Origin: Hyella patelloides LEGE 07179
Lineage (GTDB): Bacteria; Cyanobacteriota; Cyanobacteriia; Cyanobacteriales; Xenococcaceae
NCBI RefSeq assembly: GCF_900659865.1
Contig: NZ_LR213767.1
Location: forward strand, 23,945-87,944
Direction of reading: 5' to 3'
DNA: 64,000 bases
Part shown: piece by piece, positions 18,045 through 27,600 of the stretch
Numbering within the stretch: the stretch's first letter is position 1
How the letters are laid out: the number at the start of each line of letters is the position of its first letter
Notes under the pieces: model-generated
The model's input: the letters and a program-made list of their open reading frames with translations, nothing else
Database searches by the model: none
Told to the model about the DNA's origin: nothing
Translations under genes and position numbers: made by a program

Positions 18045-19531
18045 ATGGTATCTGCACCTCAAAAGCTAACTACTCAAGAATTAGCAAACCTCGCTGTCAA
18101 ACTAATCGAGCAGGCTGGTTGTGAATATGGAGATATTCGTCTGTGTAACTATCGTACTCAGAGATTAAGTGCAAGCGATCGCTCTTTAAAAAATCTTTCT
18201 GATAATGTAAGTTCGGGTTTTGGTGTCAGAGTACTTTTAGATGGTGCTTGGGGTTTTGCTGCTTCCCATAAAAAGACACCTGAAGAAATTACAAGAATCG
18301 TTAATCTAGCGGTGGAAATTGCTAAAGGAAGCCGTTTAAGCCAGCAAAAGCCCATAAAGTTAGTTCCTGTGGCAGCTTATCAAGATAAATACGTTACTCC
18401 GATAGAAATCGATCCTTTTACCATATCTATTGGTGAAAAAGCAGAGCTACTATTGAATATTAACGATCGCCTGTTAAGCTATGGTGAACAAGGGATTAAA
18501 AAGGCTTACTCTTTCCTCCGCTTTACCAAAGAAGATAAAGTATTTGCCTCTACTGAAGGCTCATTAATCGAACAAACAATTTATCGTAGTTATCCTGGCT
18601 TTAGCTGTACTGCTATTGCTGACGGGGATGCTCAAAGTCGTAGTTATGAACGCTCTCCCCTTAATATCGGTTACGAACACATAGATAAAAAAGATTTACT
18701 AGGTAATATAGACAGGGTTGCCACCGAAGCGATTGAAAAGGTAAATGCTCCTCAATGGGAACTCGATACGAAGACTACTTTAATCCTGCAACCGACTAAC
18801 CTCTTTTTAACCATTCATGAATCTGTGGGACATCCTACGGAATTAGACCGTGTTTATGGTTATGAATCTAATTTTGCTGGTACTAGCTTTGCAACTACTG
18901 ATAAATGGCAAAAGCTCCAATATGCTGCACCTTGGATTAATTTAGTCGCCGATCGCACCCAACCTCACGGACGGGTACTATGGCTTATGATGATGAAGGT
19001 GTACCCGCCCAAAAATGGTATGTGGTTAAAGATGGTATTCTCAATGATTATCTAACGGATCGCGAAACTGCTCATAGGTTAGGTCGTGGTAGTAGTAATG
19101 GTAGTGCCTATGCAGATAGTTGGTCTAGTGTACCGATGGTGCGTATTCCTAATCTTGGTTTAGAGCCAGGAAAGCCAGGAGGAAGCCACACGGCAACTTT
19201 AGATGAGATGATTGCTGATACTAAGGAAGGAATTTTAATCGATGGTATTGGGAGCTATTCTATCGATCAACAACGTCGTAATTTCCAATTTGGCGGAGAT
19301 GCTTTTTGGAAAGTAGAAAACGGCAAGGTAGTAGGAATGTTGAAAAATGTTACTTACCATAGCATGACCACAGACTTTTGGAATAGTATAGATGCGATCG
19401 CTCCTGAAGCGGAATTAAAGCAGTGTGGAACTAATATGTGTGGTAAAGGTGAACCCATGCAAATTGCTCAGATGACTCATGCTTGCGTCCCCGCTAGAGT
19501 GCAAAATATTCATGTGGGGAGAGCGAGTTAA
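18045..19531 (+). pseudogene. tldD: TldD-type metalloprotease, broken by a one-base frameshift
   Basis: Two overlapping frames form one TldD/PmbA-family protein. The first (18045-19055) carries the N-terminal half and the zinc motif HESVGHPTELDRVYGYESNF (HExxxH). The second (from 18980) continues with MAYDDEGVPAQKWYVVKDG, SNGSAYADSWSS and TNMCGKGEPMQ, the conserved C-terminal half. Restoring one G in the GGG run at 18973-18975 gives HGRGTMAYDDEG in one frame, so the lesion is a single-base loss in a homopolymer. TldD with TldE(PmbA) degrades unfolded peptides and matures modified peptides. This is either a recent inactivation or a sequencing error; every other part is intact. Confidence 0.88.
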
Positions 19532-19670
19532 ATATAGTTTAGTAAAATTAGAGATATTAGCGATCGCATTTATCTCAAACACTAATATCAATCGGACTGT
19601 TATTCTAACCATCGACAGTCTATTGCATTTCATTTTAGGACATGAAAGATCGGGAAATTTTAATTACAGG

Positions 19671-19717
19671 GTAGGGTGGGCGACCGAAGGAAGTACTTTA
19701 GTGCAATGCCCACCTTA
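19671..19717. repeat. Dispersed palindromic repeat, copy 1
   Basis: GTAGGGTGGGC at 19671-19681 pairs with GCCCACCTTAC at 19708-19718. The loop holds GACCGAAGGAAGTACTTTAG, also present near 42450-42476. It lies in the gap between tldD and the convergent LRV gene and may act as their bidirectional terminator. Confidence 0.7.
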
Positions 19718-19778
19718 CTACAAATTTTCTGTTTCTCTTAGTTATGCAAACTGCTGTATATTAGACTGTGTCGTTAAC

Positions 19779-20921
19779 TTATTTTGTTTTATTTTTGAAA
19801 ATATTTTTATCTGTGTTATTCAACAATGCTTTTCTAATATCTGAGGGCGTATTTTTATTATTGGCTACAGCTTGACGAACGTGCTTGCTTCTGTCACTTT
19901 TTAAGTTATCTAATATACTTGCAGGAGTTTGAGGATTTTTCGCTAAAGCTTGACGTACCGAGGCAATTTTATCTTTAGCTAAATATTCTATAATTTCTAA
20001 TGAGATACTAGGATGTTTAGCAACTCTTTCGCGAGCGTGTTTGTTTTCATCGGTTTTAAATTTATCTAAAACTTCTAATGGCGCATTAGGATTTTCTGCA
20101 ACGCCATTACGCACGTTATGATTTTCACTTTTGGCTAGTTCGATTAAAATTTCTGGTGGCGTACTGAGATTTTGACTAACTCCAACATGGACGTAATCAT
20201 CTTTATCTTTACTTAAGCGTTTGATAACTTTAATCGGGATATTAGGATTAGTAGCGAGTTGTCTCCTAACGTGACGTGAAGTATCTTTTGATAAAATATG
20301 AGCCGTTTTTTCTGGTATATTTTCTCTTAATGCGATCGTGGCGCGTACAAAATGAGAGCGATCCCTGGTTAATTTATTAATAGTTTCTTCTGATATATTG
20401 GGGTGTTTTGCAACGAGGTTGCGAGTATGTTCTTCATCATGAAAAGCTAATTTATCTAAAAGTTTTATAGAAATATTAGGATGAAGAGAGCTTGAATAAC
20501 CATTATTAAGAGTAAAACTTGTTAAACTTAAACGATCGATCCAATTATCTTTATGGCTAACTAATGTATCTAAAATAGGATCGGGTAAACTAGGATTATA
20601 TCCTAACGCAATTACGACATTTTTATTATCAGAATATACCAGCTTTTCTAATCTCTCGATTGATGTTGTCGAACTACGAGCCAAAGAAACTAAAACGAAT
20701 TCACTTTCAGGGTTTTCTAATAACAATAGGTCAAAGATAGGATTAGCTACAATTTCATCGGGAAATTCTTCCCCTAATTTCGCTAAAGTTTCTACAGGTG
20801 TATTGGGATTGCTAGCAACATATTGACGAATCAGTTTATCTTCACTACTAGCCAATTGAGTTAATACTTCTGGCGCGGTAGTTTCATTCTTTGCTTGCAA
20901 TCTTATCTGTTCGATAGTCAT
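19779..20921 (-). CDS. Variant leucine-rich repeat (LRV/HEAT-like) protein
   Basis: A 380-residue protein built of about a dozen repeats of roughly 24-26 residues with the pattern VRxxVAxNPxxPxxxLxxLAxD, for example HVRRQLATNPNIPIKVIKRL and SVRQALAKNPQTPASILDNL. These are the leucine-rich repeat variant units that stack as alternating alpha and 3-10 helices. There is no signal peptide, membrane segment or catalytic domain. Such solenoids bind proteins or nucleic acids; the partner is unknown. It converges with the broken tldD. The ATG at 20921 is used; the upstream sequence has no obvious ribosome site. Confidence 0.85.
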   Translation of the reverse strand: MTIEQIRLQAKNETTAPEVLTQLASSEDKLIRQYVASNPNTPVETLAKLGEEFPDEIVANPIFDLLLLENPESEFVLVSLARSSTTSIERLEKLVYSDNKNVVIALGYNPSLPDPILDTLVSHKDNWIDRLSLTSFTLNNGYSSSLHPNISIKLLDKLAFHDEEHTRNLVAKHPNISEETINKLTRDRSHFVRATIALRENIPEKTAHILSKDTSRHVRRQLATNPNIPIKVIKRLSKDKDDYVHVGVSQNLSTPPEILIELAKSENHNVRNGVAENPNAPLEVLDKFKTDENKHARERVAKHPSISLEIIEYLAKDKIASVRQALAKNPQTPASILDNLKSDRSKHVRQAVANNKNTPSDIRKALLNNTDKNIFKNKTK

Positions 20922-21876
20922 CTCAAACTTATTATAGTTTTTATTTGTATATCTTTAATAATTCCCAGATAAGTTAGAGAGATTTACGCTAAGGTCATGA
21001 TTATTGTGGAAAATTTTTTCTAATTGGTACAATTGTTATAACGGTCGCTGGTAATAAGTAATACGTAAGAGGCAATGGTGACAAGTTAAGATGATTTGTC
21101 TTTTGTCAAATTTTGGTCTTGATTGAATTGAAGACCTTTATTCAGTCTTGATGACATCAGCCTTCATGACCGCCAAAGATTGAAATCTATGGCTGATACT
21201 TCATAAGTCCTCTCAAGAGGACTAAAATTAGAATGCGCTCGCGCCTTTTAGTCGATTTCAGGAGACTTATTCTGTGAGCTTGCCACTTAAGGAATGAGGC
21301 GGTCTAGAATCGGAGTGCAAGATGCTAATTAAACCTTAAATCTTGTTTGGGTTGTAATTTACAAATACCATTTTTGCGCTTTCTTGTCACCAATGGGTAA
21401 TAGGCAATAAGTAAACAAAATGCATCAATAATTTTGCCTAAATACTTAATACCAATTCTTCTTCACTAGCCAGACAGATAGCAGATTATACCATTTTCCA
21501 AAAGTATCCCTCTTATAGCAATCGAAGCAAAGATTAGAACATAATAAGTAAAATAGGATTCTAGCTATATGTGTATTCTCGGATTGACTAAATCAAATTA
21601 TTTTTTTATAAACTAGAGATATAACTTAGTAATTAAATGAAGTAAATATGACTACAAACATAGAGCTAACAAGCGAAAAAATTATCGATTTACAACAGAA
21701 CCCTTTTTTGGGCATTATCTGATATTACTCTTTTTTATCTCTTATTATATATAACTTTTTTAAATCGAATTTAGGATTAGATCACAGTCAAAAATGAAAA
21801 GTCTAATTTATAGTGAATAAAAGATCCATTCTTAATTATATATTTTTGGTTTTAAATCAAAATGTAAATATTCTTT
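20922..21876. other. 955-base intergenic region with a structured, GC-richer island
   Basis: Both flanking genes point away. The part at about 21090-21360 is more GC-rich than its surroundings and holds a perfect 8-bp hairpin (AGTCCTCT CA AGAGGACT family, 21206-21223) plus a complementary GGAGACTTATT near 21261-21275 that could pair with ATAAGTCCTC instead. No open frame or known RNA family is recognised. A 24-codon frame (MTTNIELTSEK..., 21648-21722) exists but is probably a gene relic or chance. The last 300 bases are very AT-rich and probably hold the promoter of the 21877 gene. Confidence 0.45.
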
Positions 21877-22785
21877 ATGAACATGAATATTAACGATAAT
21901 AGACATCACAAACTCTTAGGTGAAATTTTAGTTGAAGCAGGTTTAATTAGTATTATTCAAATAGAGACTGCATTAGGAGAGCAGTTAAAAAATGATTTGA
22001 AAATTGGCGAAATACTAATTTCTCATGGCTGGATTAAGCAATCAACTATTGACTTTTTTCTTGAAGAATGGCCAAAAATAATTAAATCAGACAAGAAAAA
22101 ATCTTTAATTTTTTATTTGCTTAAATCTGGTTTAATAAATACAAAAATAGTTAAGGATTTAGCATTTAAACACAAACAAAAAAAATCTTATAAAAATAAA
22201 AAAGATAGCTTTTATGAATTAATTATAAAAGAAGGCTATATAGAAAAAATTACAATAGATTATTTTCAGATAAATCTCTTTAACAATTCTAACTTTAATA
22301 TTTACCATTTTACTGAACCTTACAAAATTCTCAAGAATTATATCAAAGGAGAAACTGATTTTAAACAGAGTCAATTAATCAAAGCTAGATTAAAAGGAAT
22401 TACTCTTAAAGATGTAAAGCTAGATAAATCTGATTTTAGATGTGCTGATTTAAGAAGCTGTAATTTAAGTTTTTCTAGCTTGACTCAATCCAATTTAAAT
22501 TGGGCCGATCTGCATAAAGCAGTTTTATGTGGAGTGAATTTAAGACAATCTTGGCTACAGCAAGCAAATTTAAAAGAATCTTGTTTAGAAAAAGTTAACT
22601 TTCATGGTGCTAATTTAAAATTTGCCAATTTGAGAAATGCCTATCTTTTAAAAGCTTCTTTTTCTAATGCTGATTTAAGAGGTGCTAAATTAGCTTCACA
22701 TTATCCTTATGATGTATATTATAATTCTAAAACTCGCTTTGATGATGATTTCGATCCTATAGCTGCTGGTTGGATTAAAAAATAA
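21877..22785 (+). CDS. Two-domain pentapeptide-repeat protein with GspE-N-like N-terminus
   Basis: A 302-residue protein. Residues 12-60 contain LGEILVEAGLISIIQIETAL followed by KIGEILISHGWIKQSTIDFF, the helical LGEIL...G.I...Q module seen at the N-termini of GspE/PilB-type ATPases and many cyanobacterial proteins; a degenerate second copy lies at about 75-135. The C-terminal residues 165-285 are pentapeptide repeats (SDFRCADLRSCNLSFSSL...). The strong lysine and isoleucine bias reflects the AT-rich codon use. The N-terminal module is thought to bind ligands or proteins, with c-di-GMP known for some MshEN members; whether this one does is unknown. Function not assigned. Confidence 0.8.
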   Translation: MNMNINDNRHHKLLGEILVEAGLISIIQIETALGEQLKNDLKIGEILISHGWIKQSTIDFFLEEWPKIIKSDKKKSLIFYLLKSGLINTKIVKDLAFKHKQKKSYKNKKDSFYELIIKEGYIEKITIDYFQINLFNNSNFNIYHFTEPYKILKNYIKGETDFKQSQLIKARLKGITLKDVKLDKSDFRCADLRSCNLSFSSLTQSNLNWADLHKAVLCGVNLRQSWLQQANLKESCLEKVNFHGANLKFANLRNAYLLKASFSNADLRGAKLASHYPYDVYYNSKTRFDDDFDPIAAGWIKK

Positions 22786-22905
22786 GAGAAAAGTAGAAAA
22801 AAATCAATTTCACTATTATTATTATTTCATTATTTATTCTATTCCCATCCCATTATAAGATTACCTAAAATAAAAGAGAGCTAATAGAGCAATACATAAC
22901 TAATA

Positions 22906-23003
22906 GGACTTACGCAAAAAAAACTTAAAAACACCATTGGTAGGGTGGGTGTACCTCGCCCTACCGCACATATTGAGTAAAAATTTCCATAATGCGTAAG
23001 TCC
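22906..23003. mobile_element. 98-base MITE-like element with 11-base perfect inverted ends
   Basis: GGACTTACGCA at 22906-22916 is the exact reverse complement of TGCGTAAGTCC at 22993-23003. The interior has no gene but contains a further hairpin (GTAGGG...CCCTAC near 22930-22965). Such short elements with GGACTTACGCA ends are non-autonomous relatives of DDE insertion sequences in cyanobacteria; no matching transposase is present in this window. It lies between the convergent 21877 gene and the GlcE-like gene. Confidence 0.8.
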
Positions 23004-23079
23004 TTACTAAGTCTCTAAATTGATTTTGAAAAGAGTTTTAATTAAGCTCAAAACCCTCTACTCATCACGCCTCCTGCCT

Positions 23080-24390
23080 TCATTTAAGCATAAAGCGATC
23101 GCAATTTAAAATTTGTTTCGGATCGAATTTTTGTTTGATATTTGTCATCATCTCTAAAGCGTTACCACTATAACCCCAAATATCTATCTGTTGCTTAATA
23201 TTTTGGGGTGCAGTTAACACAGAAAGAAAACCAGATTTATTTTGACAAAATTCTCTGATAGTTTGGATTATATTTGGTTCAGTTACGGAAAGTTGTAACA
23301 TCCCAATACCGCTTCCGATATGAATCATTGCATAGCTTTGAGAATCAATGCTTTTTAGTTGCTGTAATAATTCCATTGCTTCTGTGGATAAAATTCCGAA
23401 CTTACAGATAGTAGCTTCTAGTGTTTGTGGAGTACGTACTAAAGTAGCTAATTGATGCCATAATTGCTGTTCTGATTCTGCTTGGTAAGGAGTTATCTTG
23501 ACAGCTAAATTATCGAGCATAGTTGCCAATTGAGCAGTCTGATCTTGAATGCTTTCAGGAATAGCTTGAAAACGAACTAACAGAGCGTTATCTTCGGTGA
23601 TTTCTAATTTTTTAGCGACGGAGGCTGTAATTAAATCCGCAGCAGTGGGTGTTAAACTAGAATTTTTGAGTAATTTAATTGCTTGAGCGATTTGTTCGCC
23701 TTTTCCTGCAATGGCTAAAGTTTGAGAAGCTTGGGGAATAGGATAAGTGCGAAAGGTAACTTGAGTAATAATACCTAACGTACCATAAGAGCCGATAAAT
23801 AGCTTCATTAAGTCGTAACCAGCAACATTTTTAACTACCCTTCCTCCAGCTTTAGCAATTTCACCATCTCCTCGCACAAAAGAAATACCCAATACTAAAT
23901 CTCGGATTCCACCGTATCGTTGGCGCAGACTTCCTGTATCTGCGGTGGCTAAGATACCCCCAATAGTGGCTGTTTCAGGAAAAGCAGGATCGATGGGTAA
24001 AAACTGATTGGTTGCTTTTAGGGTTGCTTGTAACTTAGCTAGTGTGATTCCTGCTTCTACTGTGATGGTTAAATCATCTACAGCGTGTTGTATAATGCGA
24101 TCGCATTTTTGGGTACTAACTACTAATTGAACATCTTTAGTTAATCCACCCCAATCTAGTTTACTACCATTACCACAGGGCATTATGTTCCACCGTTCAT
24201 AATAAGCAGTTTTTATAACTGTAGCCAAGACATCTACTTTATGGGGAATAACTAAGTAAACTGATTCTAAAGAGCCTGTGACTGACTGTTTAATTTTATG
24301 TTGCCAATCAGAATCAGTATGGGGAAATTTGATGATTGTAGCGTTGCAGTTTGTTATTGATTGTAGCTTATCAGCGATCGCATTAGACAT
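23080..24390 (-). CDS. glcE: FAD-binding oxidoreductase, GlcE-like (glycolate dehydrogenase subunit)
   Basis: A 436-residue protein. The N-terminal PCMH-type FAD domain shows GNGSKLDWGG (phosphate loop), PAFPETATIGGILATADTGS, then RQRYGGIRDLVLGISFVRGD and GGRVVKNVAGYDLMKLFIGS. The C-terminal half is the cap domain ending FDPKQILNCDRFML. The length and lack of an extended iron-sulphur region fit GlcE rather than the larger GlcD. Glycolate dehydrogenase oxidises photorespiratory glycolate. GlcD and GlcF are not in this window. The start is ATG at 24390. Confidence 0.85.
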   Translation of the reverse strand: MSNAIADKLQSITNCNATIIKFPHTDSDWQHKIKQSVTGSLESVYLVIPHKVDVLATVIKTAYYERWNIMPCGNGSKLDWGGLTKDVQLVVSTQKCDRIIQHAVDDLTITVEAGITLAKLQATLKATNQFLPIDPAFPETATIGGILATADTGSLRQRYGGIRDLVLGISFVRGDGEIAKAGGRVVKNVAGYDLMKLFIGSYGTLGIITQVTFRTYPIPQASQTLAIAGKGEQIAQAIKLLKNSSLTPTAADLITASVAKKLEITEDNALLVRFQAIPESIQDQTAQLATMLDNLAVKITPYQAESEQQLWHQLATLVRTPQTLEATICKFGILSTEAMELLQQLKSIDSQSYAMIHIGSGIGMLQLSVTEPNIIQTIREFCQNKSGFLSVLTAPQNIKQQIDIWGYSGNALEMMTNIKQKFDPKQILNCDRFMLK

Positions 24391-24647
24391 GAAATTTTTA
24401 TCTCTTTAGGAAAAAGGTTCATCTTTTCAGCCTACTAAAAAATATTTAATTAATTTAGTTGGCATTGCTGATTTTAAGGTATCAAGTAAATAACAGTGAG
24501 TAATTGGACAAAGTTAATTTTATTGATGGAGAGTAGGTAATCAGGAAATTCTGAACAGGGAACAGAAAATAATTTGTGCAATTAATTCTGTCTAAGTACT
24601 TACTGTTAGTATCTATGGGCTATTAACATTTTTAAGATGTATGAGAG

Positions 24648-27600
24648 ATGAAGTCAGAATCACGACGTTTTATCAATAATATAGGATCGCGATTTTTGAT
24701 TCTTGCTTTTGCGGTACTAATTTTCTTAGGAGGAATTAGTTTCAAACAGGCGAGAAAGGTGTTAATCGAATCTACTTTTGAAAAATTAAAAATTGTCACT
24801 ACAATTAAAGAGGATGAAATTAAGCTTTGGTTTCGTCAAGAAAAAGCTAGTTTTTTATTAATTAGTCAGTTTGCAGAAGTAAGTAACTATACTGAAATTT
24901 TATTAGACAAAGACTCTTCTAATAAAGAAAAAGTTCAAGCCGAACGACAATTAAGCGATTGCTTAAAGCATATTTTAGAGTTTAAAAATAATTGGAACAA
25001 TATTTCAATTCTCGCTCTTAATGGTGAGGTTATTTTAGGAACAGATTCTAGCCTAGAAGGAAAAATCATCCCCATTGATAAATTAAATTATTATGATGTT
25101 TCAACTACCAGAGATCGTATTAATCCAATTTTTTATCAATCAGAATTTACAGGAAAGCCCACTGTTACTTTAGGTATTCCTCTTTTTAATAGCGCAAAAA
25201 AGCAAATTGCTTTAGTTACCACAAACCTTAATTTAAGACAATTAGCTCCTATTGTCGGCAAACAAACAGGACTAGGTGCAACAGAAAAAATATATTTAGT
25301 CAGTTTACTTCAGGGAAATCCTACTTTAATCTCTCAAGATTCTCAGGCTTCGGATTCTAATTTCAATAGTTGGCTACTCAAGAATATCAACCCCAAAAAT
25401 AACAGTCAAAAAATTTATTATAACTCTCAAAAACAACCTATACTTGGAATTTATCAGAGTTTAAATGACCAAAATATTGTTTTAATTGCCCAAATACATC
25501 AAGCAGAAGCTTTAATACTCGCTCATAAATTAGCTCGAACAATTACATTGTTTGCTATAGCGAGTATGGGAATTATTTACGGAGTAATCAGACATTTCAC
25601 TAAAGAGTTAAAATGTTCTCGATGGCAACAAGAAAAACAACAAAAACAATTAGAGCAAGAAGTCATTGAAAAAAGAAAAATAGCTCAAGCTTTAGCTAGA
25701 AGTAATGCCATTCTTTCGGCACAACAAAAGACTTCTATTGATGGTATTTTAATTATCGATAAACGGCAGCATATCGTTACTTATAATCAACGTTTTATTG
25801 ATTTATGGCAAATACAACAGTCATTTCCCATCGGTAGTTCTGGAGAGAGTCTACTAGCTTATTTAAAGGCTCAGCTTCAAAATTCGACTTTTGATTTTCA
25901 ACAAAATATCACAATAGAAAGTTACCAAGAAATTTTACTTCAAGATGGTAGATTTTTTGAAGTTTATTCTAATGTCATTGATACGCAACAAACCAATTAT
26001 GGCAGTATTTTTTATTTTCGCGATATTACCAATCGTAAAAGTTTTGAGCAAGAGATCGAGAAGTCTTATCAATTTTTATTGCACATTTTAAACACTATTC
26101 CCGACCCGATTTTTGTCAAAGATGAAGAACATCGCTGGCTGTTAGTTAATGATGCTTTTTGCGAATTTTTGGGTCATTCTAGAGCAGAACTTATTGGTAA
26201 GTCAGATTATGATTTTTTTCCACCTCAAGAAGCCGAAGTATTTTGGGAACAAGATAATTTAGTTTTCGCCACGGGAAGAGCTCACGCTAATGAAGAATAT
26301 TTGACTGATAGTGATAGTGTAGAACATACTATAGCCACTCATAAAGCAGTTTTTCAAAACGTGAATAATAGCTATATTTTAGTTGGTGCAATTAGAGATA
26401 TAACTCAATTAAAACAAACAGAAACAAAGTTAAAAGAATCCGAAGCATTTTTAAAATTAATTATTAATACTGTTCCTCAAGCAATTTTTTGGAAAGATAT
26501 TCAATCTGTATATTTAGGCTGTAATCAAACTTTTGCCATCGCTGCTGGTTTGGAACATCCAGATCTAGTTATGGGGAAAACAGATGATGATTTTCCTTGG
26601 TCAGAAGCCGAAACGAAATGTTGTCTTGAAGGAGATCGCTATTGTATAGAACAAGAAAAACCTTTATATCATATTGCAGAAACTCAAATTACTCCTAGTG
26701 GAAAGCAAATTAATGTAGATATTAGCAAAGTACCTTTACGTAATTTAAAAGGTGAAGTAATTGGAGTTTTAGGAACTTATGAAGATGTTAGTAAGCAACA
26801 AAGAAAAGTCGAATCTTTACGTCTCATTGTTGAAGGTACAGCTAGTAAAATTGGTCAAGATTTTTTCCAGTCTTGTGTCAAAACTTTAGTCAATATTTTG
26901 GATGTTAACTACGCCTTAGTTACGACATTTGACAAGAACAATCAAGCGGAAATCATGGCTTTATGGGAAGATGGTAACTTGACTAGCAATTCACAATTTG
27001 AGTTCTCTCAAACTTTTTTAATTCAGCTTGAAAATACCAAAGAAGTTATTCATTATTCTCTAACAGAACAAGATTTATTACCGCGACATGATTCCTTAAA
27101 ATCTTTTATAGGAGCTAATTTTTTAGGGATTGCTATTGCTAATGCTTCAGGAGATACTCTAGGGTATCTAGCGATCGCAGATCGCCAATCTTTAGTGGAC
27201 AAACTGGAAGAAGCAAAACTAATTTTACAAATTTTTGCAGCTAGAGCCAGCGCAGAATTACAACGTAAATACACTCAACAAGCTCTAGAACATCAATTAC
27301 AAAGAGCTAATCTACTAGCTAAGATTACTCAGCAAATCCGCTCTAATCTCAGAATAGAAGATGTTTTTCAAGCTACTGTAGATAGTATTGGTCGAGCTTT
27401 TGCTGTTAGTCGCTGTCATTTAATTACTTGTCAAGAAGCAACTGTCTCTTCCAGCCAAATTGTTGCAGAATATTGTCTTGCCGATTATATTTCTTTATTA
27501 GATGCTTCTATTCCTCCTGGGTCAAATCCTTATATAGAGAAAGTCTTAACCCAAGATAAAGCAGTCGCTTCTGCTAATATCGATCGAGAACCGTTACTGA

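Noticed and set aside
19479..19844. A 121-codon plus-strand frame after tldD
   Set aside because: It overlaps the tldD end in another frame, a dispersed repeat and the LRV gene; no protein-like pattern.
21648..21722. A 24-codon frame MTTNIELTSEK
   Set aside because: It is short, has no ribosome site or known family, and is followed by unrelated AT-rich DNA.
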